Positions 14,231-22,550 of a stretch of 34,874 bases of DNA are shown here, piece after piece. Numbering within the stretch: the first letter of the stretch is position 1; every line of letters begins with the position of its first letter. Source of the DNA: Actinomycetota bacterium. Lineage in GTDB: Bacteria; Actinomycetota; Acidimicrobiia; IMCC26256; BP-133. The DNA is taken from the NCBI GenBank assembly GCA_030838785.1, contig JAUZEY010000207.1, positions 1 to 34,874 of the forward strand. Reading direction: 5' to 3'. Both the position numbers and the translations under genes were made by a program. The notes under the pieces were generated by a model. That model was not told the origin of the DNA. It saw nothing but the letters and a program-made list of their open reading frames with translations, and did not search any database.

Positions 14231-15433
14231 ATGCGACAGACACGCCTGAACCTCCTCCTGGCCACGATCCTCACGGTCAACCTGATCGGTGTCGGGGTGC
14301 TCGTGGCCCGGACGGCCGAGCGGCGCCCGGTCACGGTGCGGGCCGGGGCCTCACCGAAGTACGACCTCAGCGCTCCGGATCAGCTGCCGGGAGAGATCTC
14401 CGTCGCCCCCGAATCCGGTTCGGGCAGCGGCCGCCCCGACAGCTTCGTCGGGGGCGCCGCCCGGGGCGACGGCACCGTCTTCGCCAAGTACGACGTGGCC
14501 GACGACGGCGCCAAGGTGTTCAAGCTCGACGCCGCTCCCTACACCTGGATCGTGGCCCCGGGCGTGAAGAAGCAGGCCTTCGCCTACAACGGCACCGTTC
14601 CCGGGCCGACGATCCGGGTCATCGAGGGCGACAAGGTGCGGGTGGTGGTGAGCAACCACCTGCCGATGGGAACCGCCGTCCACTGGCACGGCATGGTGCT
14701 GCCCAACAAGATGGACGGCGTCCCCGGCATCACCCAGGACCCGATCGAGCCGGGCGCATCGATGACCTACGAGTTCGTCGCCGTGGCCACCGGGACGCAC
14801 TGGTACCACAGCCACTTTGACGGCGACCAGGTCGGCAAGGGCCTCTACGGCTCCCTGGAGGTCGTGCCCCACACCGGGGACCGGGCCGTCGACCGCGACT
14901 ACCGGTTGTTCGTCGGTGACACGAACCTCGGCTTCGTGATCAACGGCCGGACCTATCCGGGCACGGAACCGCTCAAGGCCAAGGTGGGGGAGAAGATCCG
15001 GATCCGGCTCACCCCGACCGGTGAGCTCTCGCACCCCTTCCACCTCCACGGCCAGCCGTTCCAGCTGGTGGCCCAGGACGGGTTCGACTTACCCCAGCCC
15101 ATCACGATGGACACGCTGCTGATATCGACGGCCCAGACGTTCGACATCATCACCGTGGCGCTGGCGCCGGGGAAGTGGATGTTCCACTGCCACATCTTCA
15201 GCCATATGCACGCCGCAGGGCCGCATGCCGGGCACCAGATGGCGGGCCTCGTCACGACGCTCGACGTCGAACCCGCCGCGGTGCCCGCCGCTCCGCCGCT
15301 CAACGGCGTCAACCCCGCCGTCGGCGTGCCGTCCGCTCCCGTCACCCCCGGCCCCGACAACCCGCCCGGCGGTGACCCGAAGGACAAGGACAAGAACGGA
15401 GGGGGCACCGCCCCGCCGGGCGACCATCACTGA
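14231..15433 (+). CDS. Two-domain multicopper oxidase
   Basis: A 400-aa exported enzyme with an N-terminal signal or anchor helix. All four copper-binding segments are present: HWHG (151-154), H-WYHSH (190-195), HPFHLHG (268-274) and HCHIFSH (319-325). Domain 1 has no Cys in its HWYHSH segment, so type-1 copper is only in domain 2, as in trimeric small laccases and related two-domain oxidases. It should oxidise a reductant (perhaps the neighbouring cupredoxin, Cu(I) or an organic) with O2. The ATG at 14210 overlaps the previous stop, but the ATG at 14231 has AGGAGGGA 7 nt upstream and I prefer it. The tail is Pro/Gly/Lys-rich and ends in DHH. Confidence 0.9.
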   Translation: MRQTRLNLLLATILTVNLIGVGVLVARTAERRPVTVRAGASPKYDLSAPDQLPGEISVAPESGSGSGRPDSFVGGAARGDGTVFAKYDVADDGAKVFKLDAAPYTWIVAPGVKKQAFAYNGTVPGPTIRVIEGDKVRVVVSNHLPMGTAVHWHGMVLPNKMDGVPGITQDPIEPGASMTYEFVAVATGTHWYHSHFDGDQVGKGLYGSLEVVPHTGDRAVDRDYRLFVGDTNLGFVINGRTYPGTEPLKAKVGEKIRIRLTPTGELSHPFHLHGQPFQLVAQDGFDLPQPITMDTLLISTAQTFDIITVALAPGKWMFHCHIFSHMHAAGPHAGHQMAGLVTTLDVEPAAVPAAPPLNGVNPAVGVPSAPVTPGPDNPPGGDPKDKDKNGGGTAPPGDHH

Positions 15434-15446
15434 ACGCTGACGCCTT

Positions 15447-15484
15447 GACCACCCGCTGGGCTGGGGCGAGCCCAGCGGGTGGTC
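15447..15484 (+). terminator. Strong hairpin at the end of the copper operon
   Basis: A perfect 16-bp stem (GACCACCCGCTGGGCT and its complement) with a GGGGCG loop lies 13 nt after the oxidase stop. No U-tract follows, so it may act as an RNA-stabilising end or a GC-only actinobacterial terminator. Confidence 0.75.
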
Positions 15485-15712
15485 GGCAGCGGACCGGATC
15501 GCTGGAGACGCCACTCCATCCTGGACCCCGTCACGATCGGGGTGGTTCTGCGTTGCGGGCCGCGCTCCCTCTACGGACAATTGCCGTGCCTCCGCCGGAA
15601 GCGGGGCAAGGTCGGACTCCCGTCGCGGCATCGGCATCGAGTCGTCATACGTTTGCAACTGTCCATGGCGCAACCGCTCCAGCGCAGGGCGAGGCCGGTA
15701 GCCTGAGCGCCG

Positions 15713-16201
15713 ATGAGCGACTACCCCCCGCCGCCCCCGCCGCCCCCCGGGCCGGCCGGGGCCAGAGAGCCGGTCGACGCCCTCGGGCGGCCGCTGGCGG
15801 CCTGGGGGCAGCGGCTGGGGGCGTTCGTCATCGACATGGTCTTCGTCTTCGTGGTCACGTTCTGCGCCTCGGTCCTCTTCGGCCTGCGCCACCGCTTCGC
15901 CGGAGCGCTCCTGTCGCTGGTGATGGCCGCCGCCTACTACGCCGTGCTCAACGGCAGCGAGATGGGCCAGACGTTCGGCAAGAGGGTGCTCGGAATCCAG
16001 GTCCGCGACGCTGCCTCCGGAGGCCCGATCGGCGTCGAGCGGGCCGCCCTCCGCTACGTCGTGGTCGGGCTGTTCCAGATCATCCCGTTCTTCAGCCTGT
16101 TCACCCTTCTCGACGGGCTGTGGCCTTTGTGGGACCGGGCCCGCCAGGCGCTGCACGACAAGATCGCCGGCAGCGTCGTCGTCCGGCTCACGCCGTCGTG
16201 A
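15713..16201 (+). CDS. RDD-family membrane protein
   Basis: A 162-aa protein. A Pro-rich N-terminus (YPPPPPPPPGPAG) precedes an RDD domain: WGQRLGAFVIDMVFVFVVTF (helix 1 with the Arg/Asp pair), a second helix YYAVLNG, the typical GQTFGKRVLGIQVRD loop and a last helix before LHDKIAGSVVV. RDD proteins are small integral membrane proteins of uncertain function, some linked to ion exchange. A TAGCCT box (15699-15704) lies 8 nt before the ATG, so the mRNA may be leaderless. The upstream 228 nt after the hairpin hold no gene I can see. The 3' end overlaps the convergent OsmC gene by 14 nt. Confidence 0.88.
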   Translation: MSDYPPPPPPPPGPAGAREPVDALGRPLAAWGQRLGAFVIDMVFVFVVTFCASVLFGLRHRFAGALLSLVMAAAYYAVLNGSEMGQTFGKRVLGIQVRDAASGGPIGVERAALRYVVVGLFQIIPFFSLFTLLDGLWPLWDRARQALHDKIAGSVVVRLTPS

Positions 16202-16706
16202 CGGCCCGCTCCACGGGCACGGCCCGGGTGAAGAGATCCAGCACCGGGCAGTGCTCATCGACGGCGGCGGCCAGCTCCTCGTAGCGGGCGGCGGGCTCGG
16301 GGCCCTCCAGGGTGACCGAGCACCGCACCGCCGACGGTGCCGGTGTACCCGACCCGGGGAACCCGAAGAAGGCGCCGGTGTCGAAGTTGGCCTCCACCGT
16401 GACCGTGACGCCGTCGAGGCGGAGCCCGAGCTCCTCGGCCCAGTAGCGGTAGGTGATCGCCTGGCAGGAGCCGAGCGCGGCCAGAGCCATCTGGACGGGG
16501 TTGGGCGCGGTCCCGGTGCCGCCGACCGACACCGGCTCGTCGGCGGCGAACTCGAAGGCGCCGGCCCGGAGGTCGACCCGGGTCCCGTCCCCCATTCGGG
16601 CGTCGGTCCGCAGCCGCACCACCGCCCGGGCCGGGTCGTCGCCCACCTTCTGCCGGGTGGCGGCGACAGCGTCACGGATGGTCGGGGGGCTGGGCGCAGC
16701 GGACAT
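16188..16706 (-). CDS. OsmC-family protein
   Basis: A 172-aa OsmC/Ohr-fold protein. The two redox cysteines are visible: one in ALAALGSCQAITYRYWAEELG and one in DEHCPVLDLFTRAVPV. The family reduces organic hydroperoxides or handles other thiol-reactive compounds in the cytoplasm; the sequence looks more OsmC/YhfA-like than Ohr. I start at the ATG at 16706; the longer track ORF upstream is read through the divergent exporter gene. A TACCAT box (16718-16713, minus strand) lies 6 nt upstream, suggesting leaderless transcription. Confidence 0.88.
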   Translation of the reverse strand: MSAAPSPPTIRDAVAATRQKVGDDPARAVVRLRTDARMGDGTRVDLRAGAFEFAADEPVSVGGTGTAPNPVQMALAALGSCQAITYRYWAEELGLRLDGVTVTVEANFDTGAFFGFPGSGTPAPSAVRCSVTLEGPEPAARYEELAAAVDEHCPVLDLFTRAVPVERAVTTA

Positions 16707-16728
16707 GCGGCCATGGTAGGCAGACCGG

Positions 16729-17631
16729 GTGGAACCCGTCTCCCGTCCGCCTCGCGGTGATCTGGCGCTGATCGCCGTCGCCGTGGCCGCGGTGTCGACC
16801 TCGGCGCCGCTCATCCGGGAGGCGCAGGCGCCGGCGCTGGCCATCGCCTTCTGGAGAAACGCTCTGGCCGTCGCGGTCCTCGCCCCGGTCTGCGCCGTCC
16901 GCCGCCGGCCGGAGATCGCCCGCCTCGGTCGGGGACCGGCCGGCGGGGCGCTGCTGGCCGGCGCGTTCCTGGCGGCCCACTTCGCCACCTGGGTGCCCAG
17001 CCTGTCCTTCACCACCGTGGCCTCCTCGGTGGCGCTCGTGGCCACCCAGCCGGTCTGGGCGGCGCTGATGGCCCGGGCGCGGGGCTACGACGTCCCAGGC
17101 CGGGCGTGGGTCGGCATCGGGCTGGCCGTCGGCGGTGCCGTCCTCCTGACCGGGGTCGACGTCGCCCTTTCCGGCCGGGCGCTGACCGGCGACCTGCTGG
17201 CCCTGGCCGGGGGGATCCTGGCCGCGGCCTACGTCACGGTCGGCGGCGAGGTCCGCCAGACGGTGTCGACGACCGTCTACACCACCATCTGCTACTCGAC
17301 GGCGGCGGCGGTGCTCGTCCTCCTGTGCCTGGGCGGCGGGCAGGCCCTGGCCGGGTACGACGGCCGCACCTGGCTGTGCCTGGCGGCCCTGACCGCCGGA
17401 CCGCAGTTCCTCGGCCATTCCGTGGTGAACCGGGTGCTGCGCACCACCAGCGCCACGATCGTGTCGGTGGCCATCCTGTTCGAGATCGTGGGATCGACGG
17501 CGCTGGCCTGGATCGCCTTCGGAGAGACGCCCCCGGCCGGCGCCTACCCGGCCGCCGTCCTCATCGCCTTCGGGATCGTCCTCGTCGTGCTGTCCGGCCG
17601 ACCGCCGGAACCGGTGCCGGTCGTCGACTGA
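16729..17631 (+). CDS. EamA/DMT-family transporter
   Basis: A 300-aa inner-membrane protein with ten predicted helices in two EamA repeats (first ~10-140, second ~150-290). Landmarks are STSAPLIREAQAPALAIAFWRNALA in the first repeat and LAWIAFGETPPAGAYPAAVLIAFGIVLV at the end of the second. DMT proteins export metabolites or amino acids; the substrate is unknown. The GTG at 16729 lies only 22 nt from the divergent OsmC start, so the two promoters must overlap face to face. It converges on the next gene with a 3-nt gap. Confidence 0.88.
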   Translation: MEPVSRPPRGDLALIAVAVAAVSTSAPLIREAQAPALAIAFWRNALAVAVLAPVCAVRRRPEIARLGRGPAGGALLAGAFLAAHFATWVPSLSFTTVASSVALVATQPVWAALMARARGYDVPGRAWVGIGLAVGGAVLLTGVDVALSGRALTGDLLALAGGILAAAYVTVGGEVRQTVSTTVYTTICYSTAAAVLVLLCLGGGQALAGYDGRTWLCLAALTAGPQFLGHSVVNRVLRTTSATIVSVAILFEIVGSTALAWIAFGETPPAGAYPAAVLIAFGIVLVVLSGRPPEPVPVVD

Positions 17632-17634
17632 CCG

Positions 17635-18585
17635 TTACGAACCTTCGGCCTGGACCCGGTAGCTGTTGCGGTTCTCCGAGCCGAGGATCATCGTGCAGTC
17701 GCCGAAGGCGGGGTCGAAGTCGCCGGACTCGACGTTGTCGCCCGGGGCGATGACCAGGGCGTGGAAGGGTTCCCGGTCGAGGAAGTCCTCCAGGCTGCCC
17801 GATCCCCGGTTGCGGTAGATGAACAGCGTGTCGTGGGTGGCCGTGACCAGCCAGTGGCGGTCGGGCGAAGGCTTGGCCACCGACACGCCCCGGGAGTCCG
17901 ACAGCTCGCCGAGCAGCGTGGGGACGTTGACGCCGCTGGTCGAGAGCGGCTTGTCGAAGCGGTAGACCTTGGCCGGAAAGGTCTTGGCCACCAGCACGAG
18001 CTTGTTGTCGTACGTGAACGCCGCCTCGGTGTTGGACTTGGCGTCGGGGTAGGAGTAGGCGTAGCGGGCGACGGCATGGGCGACGACGTCATGGTCGGGG
18101 TCGGGTTCGGGCACCTCGTAGACGTAGCGCTCGGTGCCCGTCTGGCCGCTCTCGACGATCCACAGGGCGCTGCTCCCGTCGGGGCGATCGAACCGGGTCA
18201 CGTCCTCCCAGTCCTTGTTGTTGGCGCCCTCCACCGGCATGACCCGGTTCGTGGCCACGCCGTCGGGGTTGAAGCGCAGGGCGTAGAGGTCGGGCGGATG
18301 ACCGGAGTCGCGGATCATCCACAGCGCCCCCGGATAGCGCTGGGAGGCGGCGAAGCCGGACGCCTCGCCTGATTCCTTGGGCAGGCCCTCGACGGTGCGC
18401 GCCGCGCCCCGGGGGGCGACCTGGCACCCCGTCCCGGCCCGCGCCGGGCCGGCGCCGCCGGCCGTGCCCGGTACGACCAATCCGACCAGGGCGGCCAGGG
18501 CCAGGAGGCGACCGGTACGAGGGCGCACGGGGGGCCGGGGCCTGCGCCCCTGACCCCCGGCGTGCACCGCTCCCGCTTCCATCAT
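17635..18585 (-). CDS. Secreted beta-propeller-like protein of unknown function
   Basis: A 316-aa exported protein: positively charged N-terminus, hydrophobic segment LLALAALVGLVVPGTAG and a cleavage site near ARA. The mature part has GEASGFAASQRYPGALWMIRDSG, DLYALRFNPDG and NNKDWEDVTRF, matching a widespread actinobacterial propeller family with 'ES(G)LAAS..HPG..W...DSG' and 'DWED(I/V)' motifs. Function is not known; some relatives are annotated as WD40-like or esterase-like. Two ATG codons at 18585 and 18582 are preceded by AGGAC. It lies downstream of the SpoU methyltransferase gene across an 82-nt AT-richer gap. Confidence 0.75.
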   Translation of the reverse strand: MMEAGAVHAGGQGRRPRPPVRPRTGRLLALAALVGLVVPGTAGGAGPARAGTGCQVAPRGAARTVEGLPKESGEASGFAASQRYPGALWMIRDSGHPPDLYALRFNPDGVATNRVMPVEGANNKDWEDVTRFDRPDGSSALWIVESGQTGTERYVYEVPEPDPDHDVVAHAVARYAYSYPDAKSNTEAAFTYDNKLVLVAKTFPAKVYRFDKPLSTSGVNVPTLLGELSDSRGVSVAKPSPDRHWLVTATHDTLFIYRNRGSGSLEDFLDREPFHALVIAPGDNVESGDFDPAFGDCTMILGSENRNSYRVQAEGS

Positions 18586-18667
18586 CTGGTGCTTGTCCTG
18601 CGTTTCTCCGCCGCTCGGGCGGATGGGAGATCTTGGCTGAAACCAGGCTGACTTTGCAAGAAGAGAT

Positions 18668-19534
18668 CTACTTTGTTGCAGTTGAGGTTTCTGAGGTTCC
18701 TGAGGTTTTTGTTCCGGTGACAGCGTAGAAGGCGATGGCGGCCGCGCTGGCGACGTTGAGGGAGTCGGCTGCCGACCGCATGGGGATCGTCAGGCAGCGG
18801 TCGGCGGCGGCCAGGACGGCGGGGGAGAGGCCGGGCCCCTCGGCCCCGAGGAGGACGGCGACGCGCTCCCCGGGGCCGGGGGTCCATCCAGCCAGCGGTT
18901 CGGCCTCGGCGGCCGGCGTGAGGGCGGTCAGGGTGAACCCGGCGTCGCGCACGGTGGAGATCGCCTCCGGCCACGGCGCCAGGCGCGTCCAGGGCACGGC
19001 CAGCACGTGGCCCATGGAGACCCGCACCGACCGCCGGTACAGGGGATCGCAGCACCGGGGGGAGAGGAGCACGGCGTCGAGGCCGAGGCTGCCGGCGCTG
19101 CGGAAGATGACCCCCAGGTTCTCGTGGTCGTTGATGTCCTCCAGGACGGCGACCCGCCGGGCGGCGCCCAGGACGGCGGACGGGTCGGGGAGCGGCCACC
19201 GGTCGGCGGCGGCCAGAACGCCCCGGTGGACCGGGAACCCCGCCACGGCCTGCAGGGTCGGCTGGTCGGCCACCAGCACCGGCGCGTCGAGGCCGCCCAG
19301 CGCGGCGCCGAGGGCCTCGAGACGGATGCCGTCGACCAGGACCGACCGGATCCGCCGACCCGACGCCAGGAGTCGCCCGAGGGCGTGGGCGCCCTCGGCC
19401 ACGAAGAACCCGGGGTGGCCGGCGGCCGCGGTCTCCATCCGCCGCCGGGCCCGGGCGTCGTGCAGGTCCCGGTAGTCGTCGAACCGGGGGTCGCCGGGGT
19501 CGGACACGGCGACGGCAGCGACGGGCCGCTCCAC
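18668..19534 (-). CDS. SpoU/TrmH-family RNA methyltransferase
   Basis: A 288-aa SPOUT methyltransferase acting on rRNA or tRNA with S-adenosylmethionine. Motif 1 is VAVLEDINDHENLGVIFRSAG; motifs 2 and 3, forming the SAM knot, are LLGAEGPGLS and CLTIPMRSAADSLNVASAAAIAFY. An N-terminal L30e-like substrate-binding part (FFVAEGAHALGRLL) is present. The target nucleotide is not evident. The C-terminal ~13 residues (TSGTSETST) come from a 9-bp tandem repeat and lie outside the usual fold. The gene follows the DinB-like gene by 8 nt and shares its direction. Confidence 0.9.
   Translation of the reverse strand: MERPVAAVAVSDPGDPRFDDYRDLHDARARRRMETAAAGHPGFFVAEGAHALGRLLASGRRIRSVLVDGIRLEALGAALGGLDAPVLVADQPTLQAVAGFPVHRGVLAAADRWPLPDPSAVLGAARRVAVLEDINDHENLGVIFRSAGSLGLDAVLLSPRCCDPLYRRSVRVSMGHVLAVPWTRLAPWPEAISTVRDAGFTLTALTPAAEAEPLAGWTPGPGERVAVLLGAEGPGLSPAVLAAADRCLTIPMRSAADSLNVASAAAIAFYAVTGTKTSGTSETSTATK
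18683..18709 (-). repeat. 9-bp tandem repeat x3 in the methyltransferase 3' end
   Basis: Three units of the TGAGGTTTC type (plus-strand reading) lie in frame just before the stop. The surrounding ~130 nt (18590-18720) have clearly lower GC than the rest of the window. Confidence 0.85.
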
Positions 19535-19542
19535 CCCGAGCT

Positions 19543-20184
19543 CTACAACACCCGCAGCGCGGCGACGTCGTCGCGCTCGCGGCGGGTGAGCGCCCGGAGG
19601 ACGGCGGCGTCGCCGTGGCGGCGCCGGGCCGCCTCGACCAGGGTGGCGACGGCGACGCCGGTGGCGGCCGGCAGCGGCGGCGGGGCGACGCCGAGGCTCA
19701 CGGCCAGGTCGTCGGCGTGGACGACCACCTCGATGAGCCGGGTCACGAGGTACTCGTCGAGGGTCAGGACGAGATCGCCGTAGACCCGGACCAGACGGCC
19801 GGCGGGCTCGGCCGCCAGCCGGGCCCGGATCCGGGCTGCGGCACCGGCCCAGGCGGCAGGGAACTCCTCGGGGCGCCCGGAGGCGGCCTCGACCCCCCGC
19901 TGGCGGATGGCCCGGTTGAAGTCGTCGTCGACGTCGGTCGAGGCGGCGACGACGGCGCCGTAGTACTCCGCGGCCGAGAGGGGCTCGGGGCCGGTGTCGG
20001 GCTCGGGGTTGTCCAGGTAGCCCTCGGCCGACGTGACGGCCCGCAGCAGGTGCCCGGCCAGCCCCCGGACGCTGAATCCGGCCAGGGCGCTGGGCCCGTC
20101 GAACCGCTCGAGGAGCGTCGCATCCCCGACCAGGGCCGTGGTGGCATCGACGGTGTCGCAGAACAGGAGCCGGATCTCGGTCAC
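19543..20184 (-). CDS. DinB-like / maleylpyruvate-isomerase-type protein
   Basis: A 213-aa four-helix-bundle protein of the mycothiol-dependent maleylpyruvate isomerase N-terminal type. The pattern is FSVRGLAGHLLRAV near residue 40 (first metal His) and RLIEVVVHADDLAVSLG near 165 (second His/Asp pair), typical of TIGR03083-like actinobacterial proteins. Such proteins bind a divalent metal and may use mycothiol, but substrates are mostly unknown. I use the GTG at 20184; the track ORF continues to 20706 only as a shadow. A TTAAGT box lies just upstream, so the mRNA may be leaderless. It diverges from the NYN gene, 39 nt away. Confidence 0.8.
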   Translation of the reverse strand: MTEIRLLFCDTVDATTALVGDATLLERFDGPSALAGFSVRGLAGHLLRAVTSAEGYLDNPEPDTGPEPLSAAEYYGAVVAASTDVDDDFNRAIRQRGVEAASGRPEEFPAAWAGAAARIRARLAAEPAGRLVRVYGDLVLTLDEYLVTRLIEVVVHADDLAVSLGVAPPPLPAATGVAVATLVEAARRRHGDAAVLRALTRRERDDVAALRVL

Positions 20185-20223
20185 CCCGGGGAACTTAACC
20201 GTCACCCGGGTACGGTCGTGGGG

Positions 20224-20610
20224 GTGGAGCGGTACCTCGTTGACGGGATGAACGTGATCGGCTCGCGCCCCGACGGCTGGTGGCGGGACCTCGACGCCGC
20301 CGTGGTCCGCCTGGCCCGGTGCCTGGCGGGGTGGGCGGCGGCGGAGGGACACGACGTCACGGTGGTCTTCGACGGCCGGCCCCCGCCGGAGCTCGACGAG
20401 GTCGACATCGGCGGGCTGCAGGTGGCCTTCGCCGGGAAGGGCCGCCCGGCCGACGACGAGATCGTGCGCCGGGTCGGCATCGACCCCGATCCGGGCTCCC
20501 TGCGGGTGGTCACCAGCGACCGGCCGTTGGCCGAGCGCGTCCGGGCCGCCGGGGCCGGTGAGGTGGTGGGGGCGGGCGGATTCCGGCGGATGCTGGATCG
20601 TTACTGCTGA
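20224..20610 (+). CDS. NYN/PIN-like domain protein (YacP type)
   Basis: A 128-aa single-domain protein of the NYN (YacP/Rae1-like) nuclease group. The acidic residues of the PIN-like active site are visible: YLVDGMNVIGSRPDGWW, VTVVFDGRPP, ADDEIVRR and VVTSDRPLAERV. It likely cleaves or binds RNA. The track ORF starts far upstream; the fold begins at the GTG at 20224, 7 nt after a TACGGT box, consistent with a leaderless mRNA. It overlaps the convergent DUF2630 gene by 10 nt. Confidence 0.83.
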   Translation: MERYLVDGMNVIGSRPDGWWRDLDAAVVRLARCLAGWAAAEGHDVTVVFDGRPPPELDEVDIGGLQVAFAGKGRPADDEIVRRVGIDPDPGSLRVVTSDRPLAERVRAAGAGEVVGAGGFRRMLDRYC

Positions 20611-20846
20611 TAGCCCTCCACGGTGGTGGCGTCGCGGACGTGGGCGTTCTCGGGGTCGCGGCCGGCGTGGCGGCTGGCCCGCCGCTGGCGCAGGAGGTCC
20701 CAACACTGATCGAGGGCGACCTCGACCGTCTTGAGCCGGGCCTCCTCGTGCGCGTCGAGGCCTTCACCCGCCCGGCTCGACTCGAGGAGGCGGTGCTCCT
20801 CGGCCACGAGGTCGTTGATCTGGCTGAGTACGGCGTCGTCGTCCAT
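20601..20846 (-). CDS. DUF2630 family protein
   Basis: An 81-aa helical protein. The sequence [20 protein letters not shown], then [22 protein letters not shown] and a C-terminal VEGYQQ is the full DUF2630 pattern, a small actinobacterial family without known function. I start at the ATG at 20846, which gives the family's usual N-terminus, rather than the track's 20885. Confidence 0.87.
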   Translation of the reverse strand: MDDDAVLSQINDLVAEEHRLLESSRAGEGLDAHEEARLKTVEVALDQCWDLLRQRRASRHAGRDPENAHVRDATTVEGYQQ

Positions 20847-20860
20847 GGCCCAGACGCTAC

Positions 20861-20902
20861 CCACTGCGAGAACCGGGCAGGCCACTCCGAGAAGCGGGCA
20901 GG
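20861..20902. repeat. 21-bp tandem repeat x2 in the DUF2630 / RNase Z divergent region
   Basis: CCACTGCGAGAACCGGGCAG(G) at 20861-20881 is followed at once by a copy with two changes at 20882-20902. The repeat fills most of the 65-nt gap between the two divergent starts, so it could be a tandem operator. Confidence 0.85.
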
Positions 20903-20911
20903 CTGTGGGGC

Positions 20912-21856
20912 ATGTCCGCCCGGGAGCTCGTCGTGCTGGGGACGGCCAGTCAGGCCCCCACCCGCCACCGCAACCACAACGGGTACCTCCTGCGCTGGGA
21001 CGCCGAGGGCCTGCTGTTCGACCCCGGCGAGGGTACCCAGCGGCAGATGCTCCTGGCCGGCGTGGCGTCGTCGACCATCACCCGGATCTGCGTCACCCAC
21101 TTCCACGGCGACCACTGCCTCGGCCTGCCCGGCGTCCTCCAGCGCCTCTCCCTCGATCAGGTCGCCCACCCGGTCGATGTCTGGTACCCGGCCGGCGGCC
21201 AGGAGTTCTTCGACCGGCTGCGGCGCTGCGCCCTCTACAACGACACGGTCGACGTCCGGCCCCACCCCGTTGATCTGCAGCAGGGGAGGCAGGTGAAGCC
21301 CCCGAGTGTCGTCGACCCCGGCCCCGAGCCGTTCACCCTGGTGGCGGCCCGGCTCGACCACCGCACGGAGACCCTGGGCTGGCGGCTCGAGGAGCCCGAC
21401 GGCCGCCGGATGCTGCCCGACCGGTTGGCGGCGGCCGGCGTCGCCGGGCCCGACGTCGGCCGGTTGCAACGGGAGGGGCGGCTGGTCACGGCGGACGGGC
21501 GGGAGGTGACGCTCGACGCCGTGAGCGAACCCCGCCGCGGCCAGGTGTTCGCCTTCGTGATGGACACCCGCCTCTGCGACGCCGCCTTCGCCCTCGCCGA
21601 GGGAGCCGACCTGGTCGTGTGCGAGTCGACGTTCCTCGAGCGCGACGCCGACCTCGCCGCAGCTTACGGCCATCTGACGGCCGCTCAGGCGGCCCGGGTG
21701 GCGGCCGACGCCGGGGCCCGGCGGCTCGTCCTCACCCATTTTTCCCAGCGTTATCCGGACGATTCCGATTTTTCTGCCGAAGCCGGGGAAATCTTTCCCG
21801 ACGTCGTGGTGGCCCGGGATCTCATCCGGGTTCCGGTGCCGCCCCGAACGGGGTAG
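20912..21856 (+). CDS. rnz: Ribonuclease Z
   Basis: A 314-aa metallo-beta-lactamase-fold RNase, the tRNA 3'-processing endonuclease. The zinc motif is [13 protein letters not shown]; further ligands and catalytic residues are in [29 protein letters not shown] and VLTHFSQRY. The N-terminal [21 protein letters not shown] is the typical first strand. Length fits the short (bacterial) RNase Z class. ATG 20912 is preceded by a weak TGGGG site. A short CCCC/GGGG hairpin overlaps the stop. Confidence 0.95.
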   Translation: MSARELVVLGTASQAPTRHRNHNGYLLRWDAEGLLFDPGEGTQRQMLLAGVASSTITRICVTHFHGDHCLGLPGVLQRLSLDQVAHPVDVWYPAGGQEFFDRLRRCALYNDTVDVRPHPVDLQQGRQVKPPSVVDPGPEPFTLVAARLDHRTETLGWRLEEPDGRRMLPDRLAAAGVAGPDVGRLQREGRLVTADGREVTLDAVSEPRRGQVFAFVMDTRLCDAAFALAEGADLVVCESTFLERDADLAAAYGHLTAAQAARVAADAGARRLVLTHFSQRYPDDSDFSAEAGEIFPDVVVARDLIRVPVPPRTG

Positions 21857-21894
21857 AGCGCTGTGGGACGGCGAAAAGGAGACGACGAGACACC

Positions 21895-22419
21895 ATGAGC
21901 CCGGCCAACACGACGCTCGACCGTGACCAGACCTCGGTGGCGGGCGACGACTACGCCCCCGGCGAGGACCGGCCACTCAGGGGCTACGCCGCCCTCATGG
22001 GCGCCTACGGTGCGGCCGTGGCCGCCGGCGTGGTGGCCCTGCGGCGCCGGAACGGGCCGCTGCCCGACGTGCGGCCGGCCGACGTCGTCCTGGTCGGGGT
22101 GGCCACCCACAAGCTCGCCCGGCGGATGTCGAAGGACAGCGTCACGAGCCCGCTGCGGGCGCCGTTCACCCGCTACGAAGGGGTGGCGGGCCCGGCCGAG
22201 CTCCAGGAGGGCGCCCGGGGATCGGGCTTCCGGAAGGCCGTCGGGGAGCTTGTCAGCTGCCCCTTCTGCCTCAGCCAGTGGGTCGCCACGGGCTTCGCCT
22301 TCGGGCTCATCGCCGCGCCCCGGGCCACCCGCTGGGCGGCGTCGGTCTTCGCCTCGCTGGCCCTGGCCGACTTCCTCCAGTTCGCCTACGCCTGGGCGGA
22401 ACAACAGGCGGAGCGCTGA
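21895..22419 (+). CDS. DUF1360 family membrane protein
   Basis: A 174-aa protein with about three membrane segments: YAALMGAYGAAVAAGVVAL, a helix near DVVLVGVATHKLARR, and one around LVSCPFCLSQWVATGFAFGL. The 'T..K...RMSKD..T.PLRAPF' and CPFCLSQW motifs define DUF1360 (small actinobacterial and Bacillus family, one member linked to spore coat). Function unknown. The ATG at 21895 has AAGGAG, with rather long spacing. It precedes the sigma-factor gene by 199 nt. Confidence 0.85.
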   Translation: MSPANTTLDRDQTSVAGDDYAPGEDRPLRGYAALMGAYGAAVAAGVVALRRRNGPLPDVRPADVVLVGVATHKLARRMSKDSVTSPLRAPFTRYEGVAGPAELQEGARGSGFRKAVGELVSCPFCLSQWVATGFAFGLIAAPRATRWAASVFASLALADFLQFAYAWAEQQAER

Positions 22420-22550
22420 TGTTGGAACGGTCAGCGTCACATCCGCCCCGTTCGCCCGTTTCGTCCGTAGCGGGTCGCTTAAGAAACAGGGTAGGGCGTG
22501 CCGTTAGGGCCAGGAGAGGCCCCGTGATGGAGAATTAGGGCAGAACTTGC

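Noticed and set aside
14231-15433. Copper nitrite reductase NirK for the multicopper oxidase gene
   Set aside because: The ligand set (HWHG, HWYHSH, HPFHLHG, HCHIFSH) with type-1 Cys in domain 2 is that of a two-domain laccase-type oxidase; NirK has its type-1 site in domain 1 and no trinuclear cluster set.
20861-20902. CRISPR-like repeats
   Set aside because: Only two units with no spacer, and no cas genes in the window.
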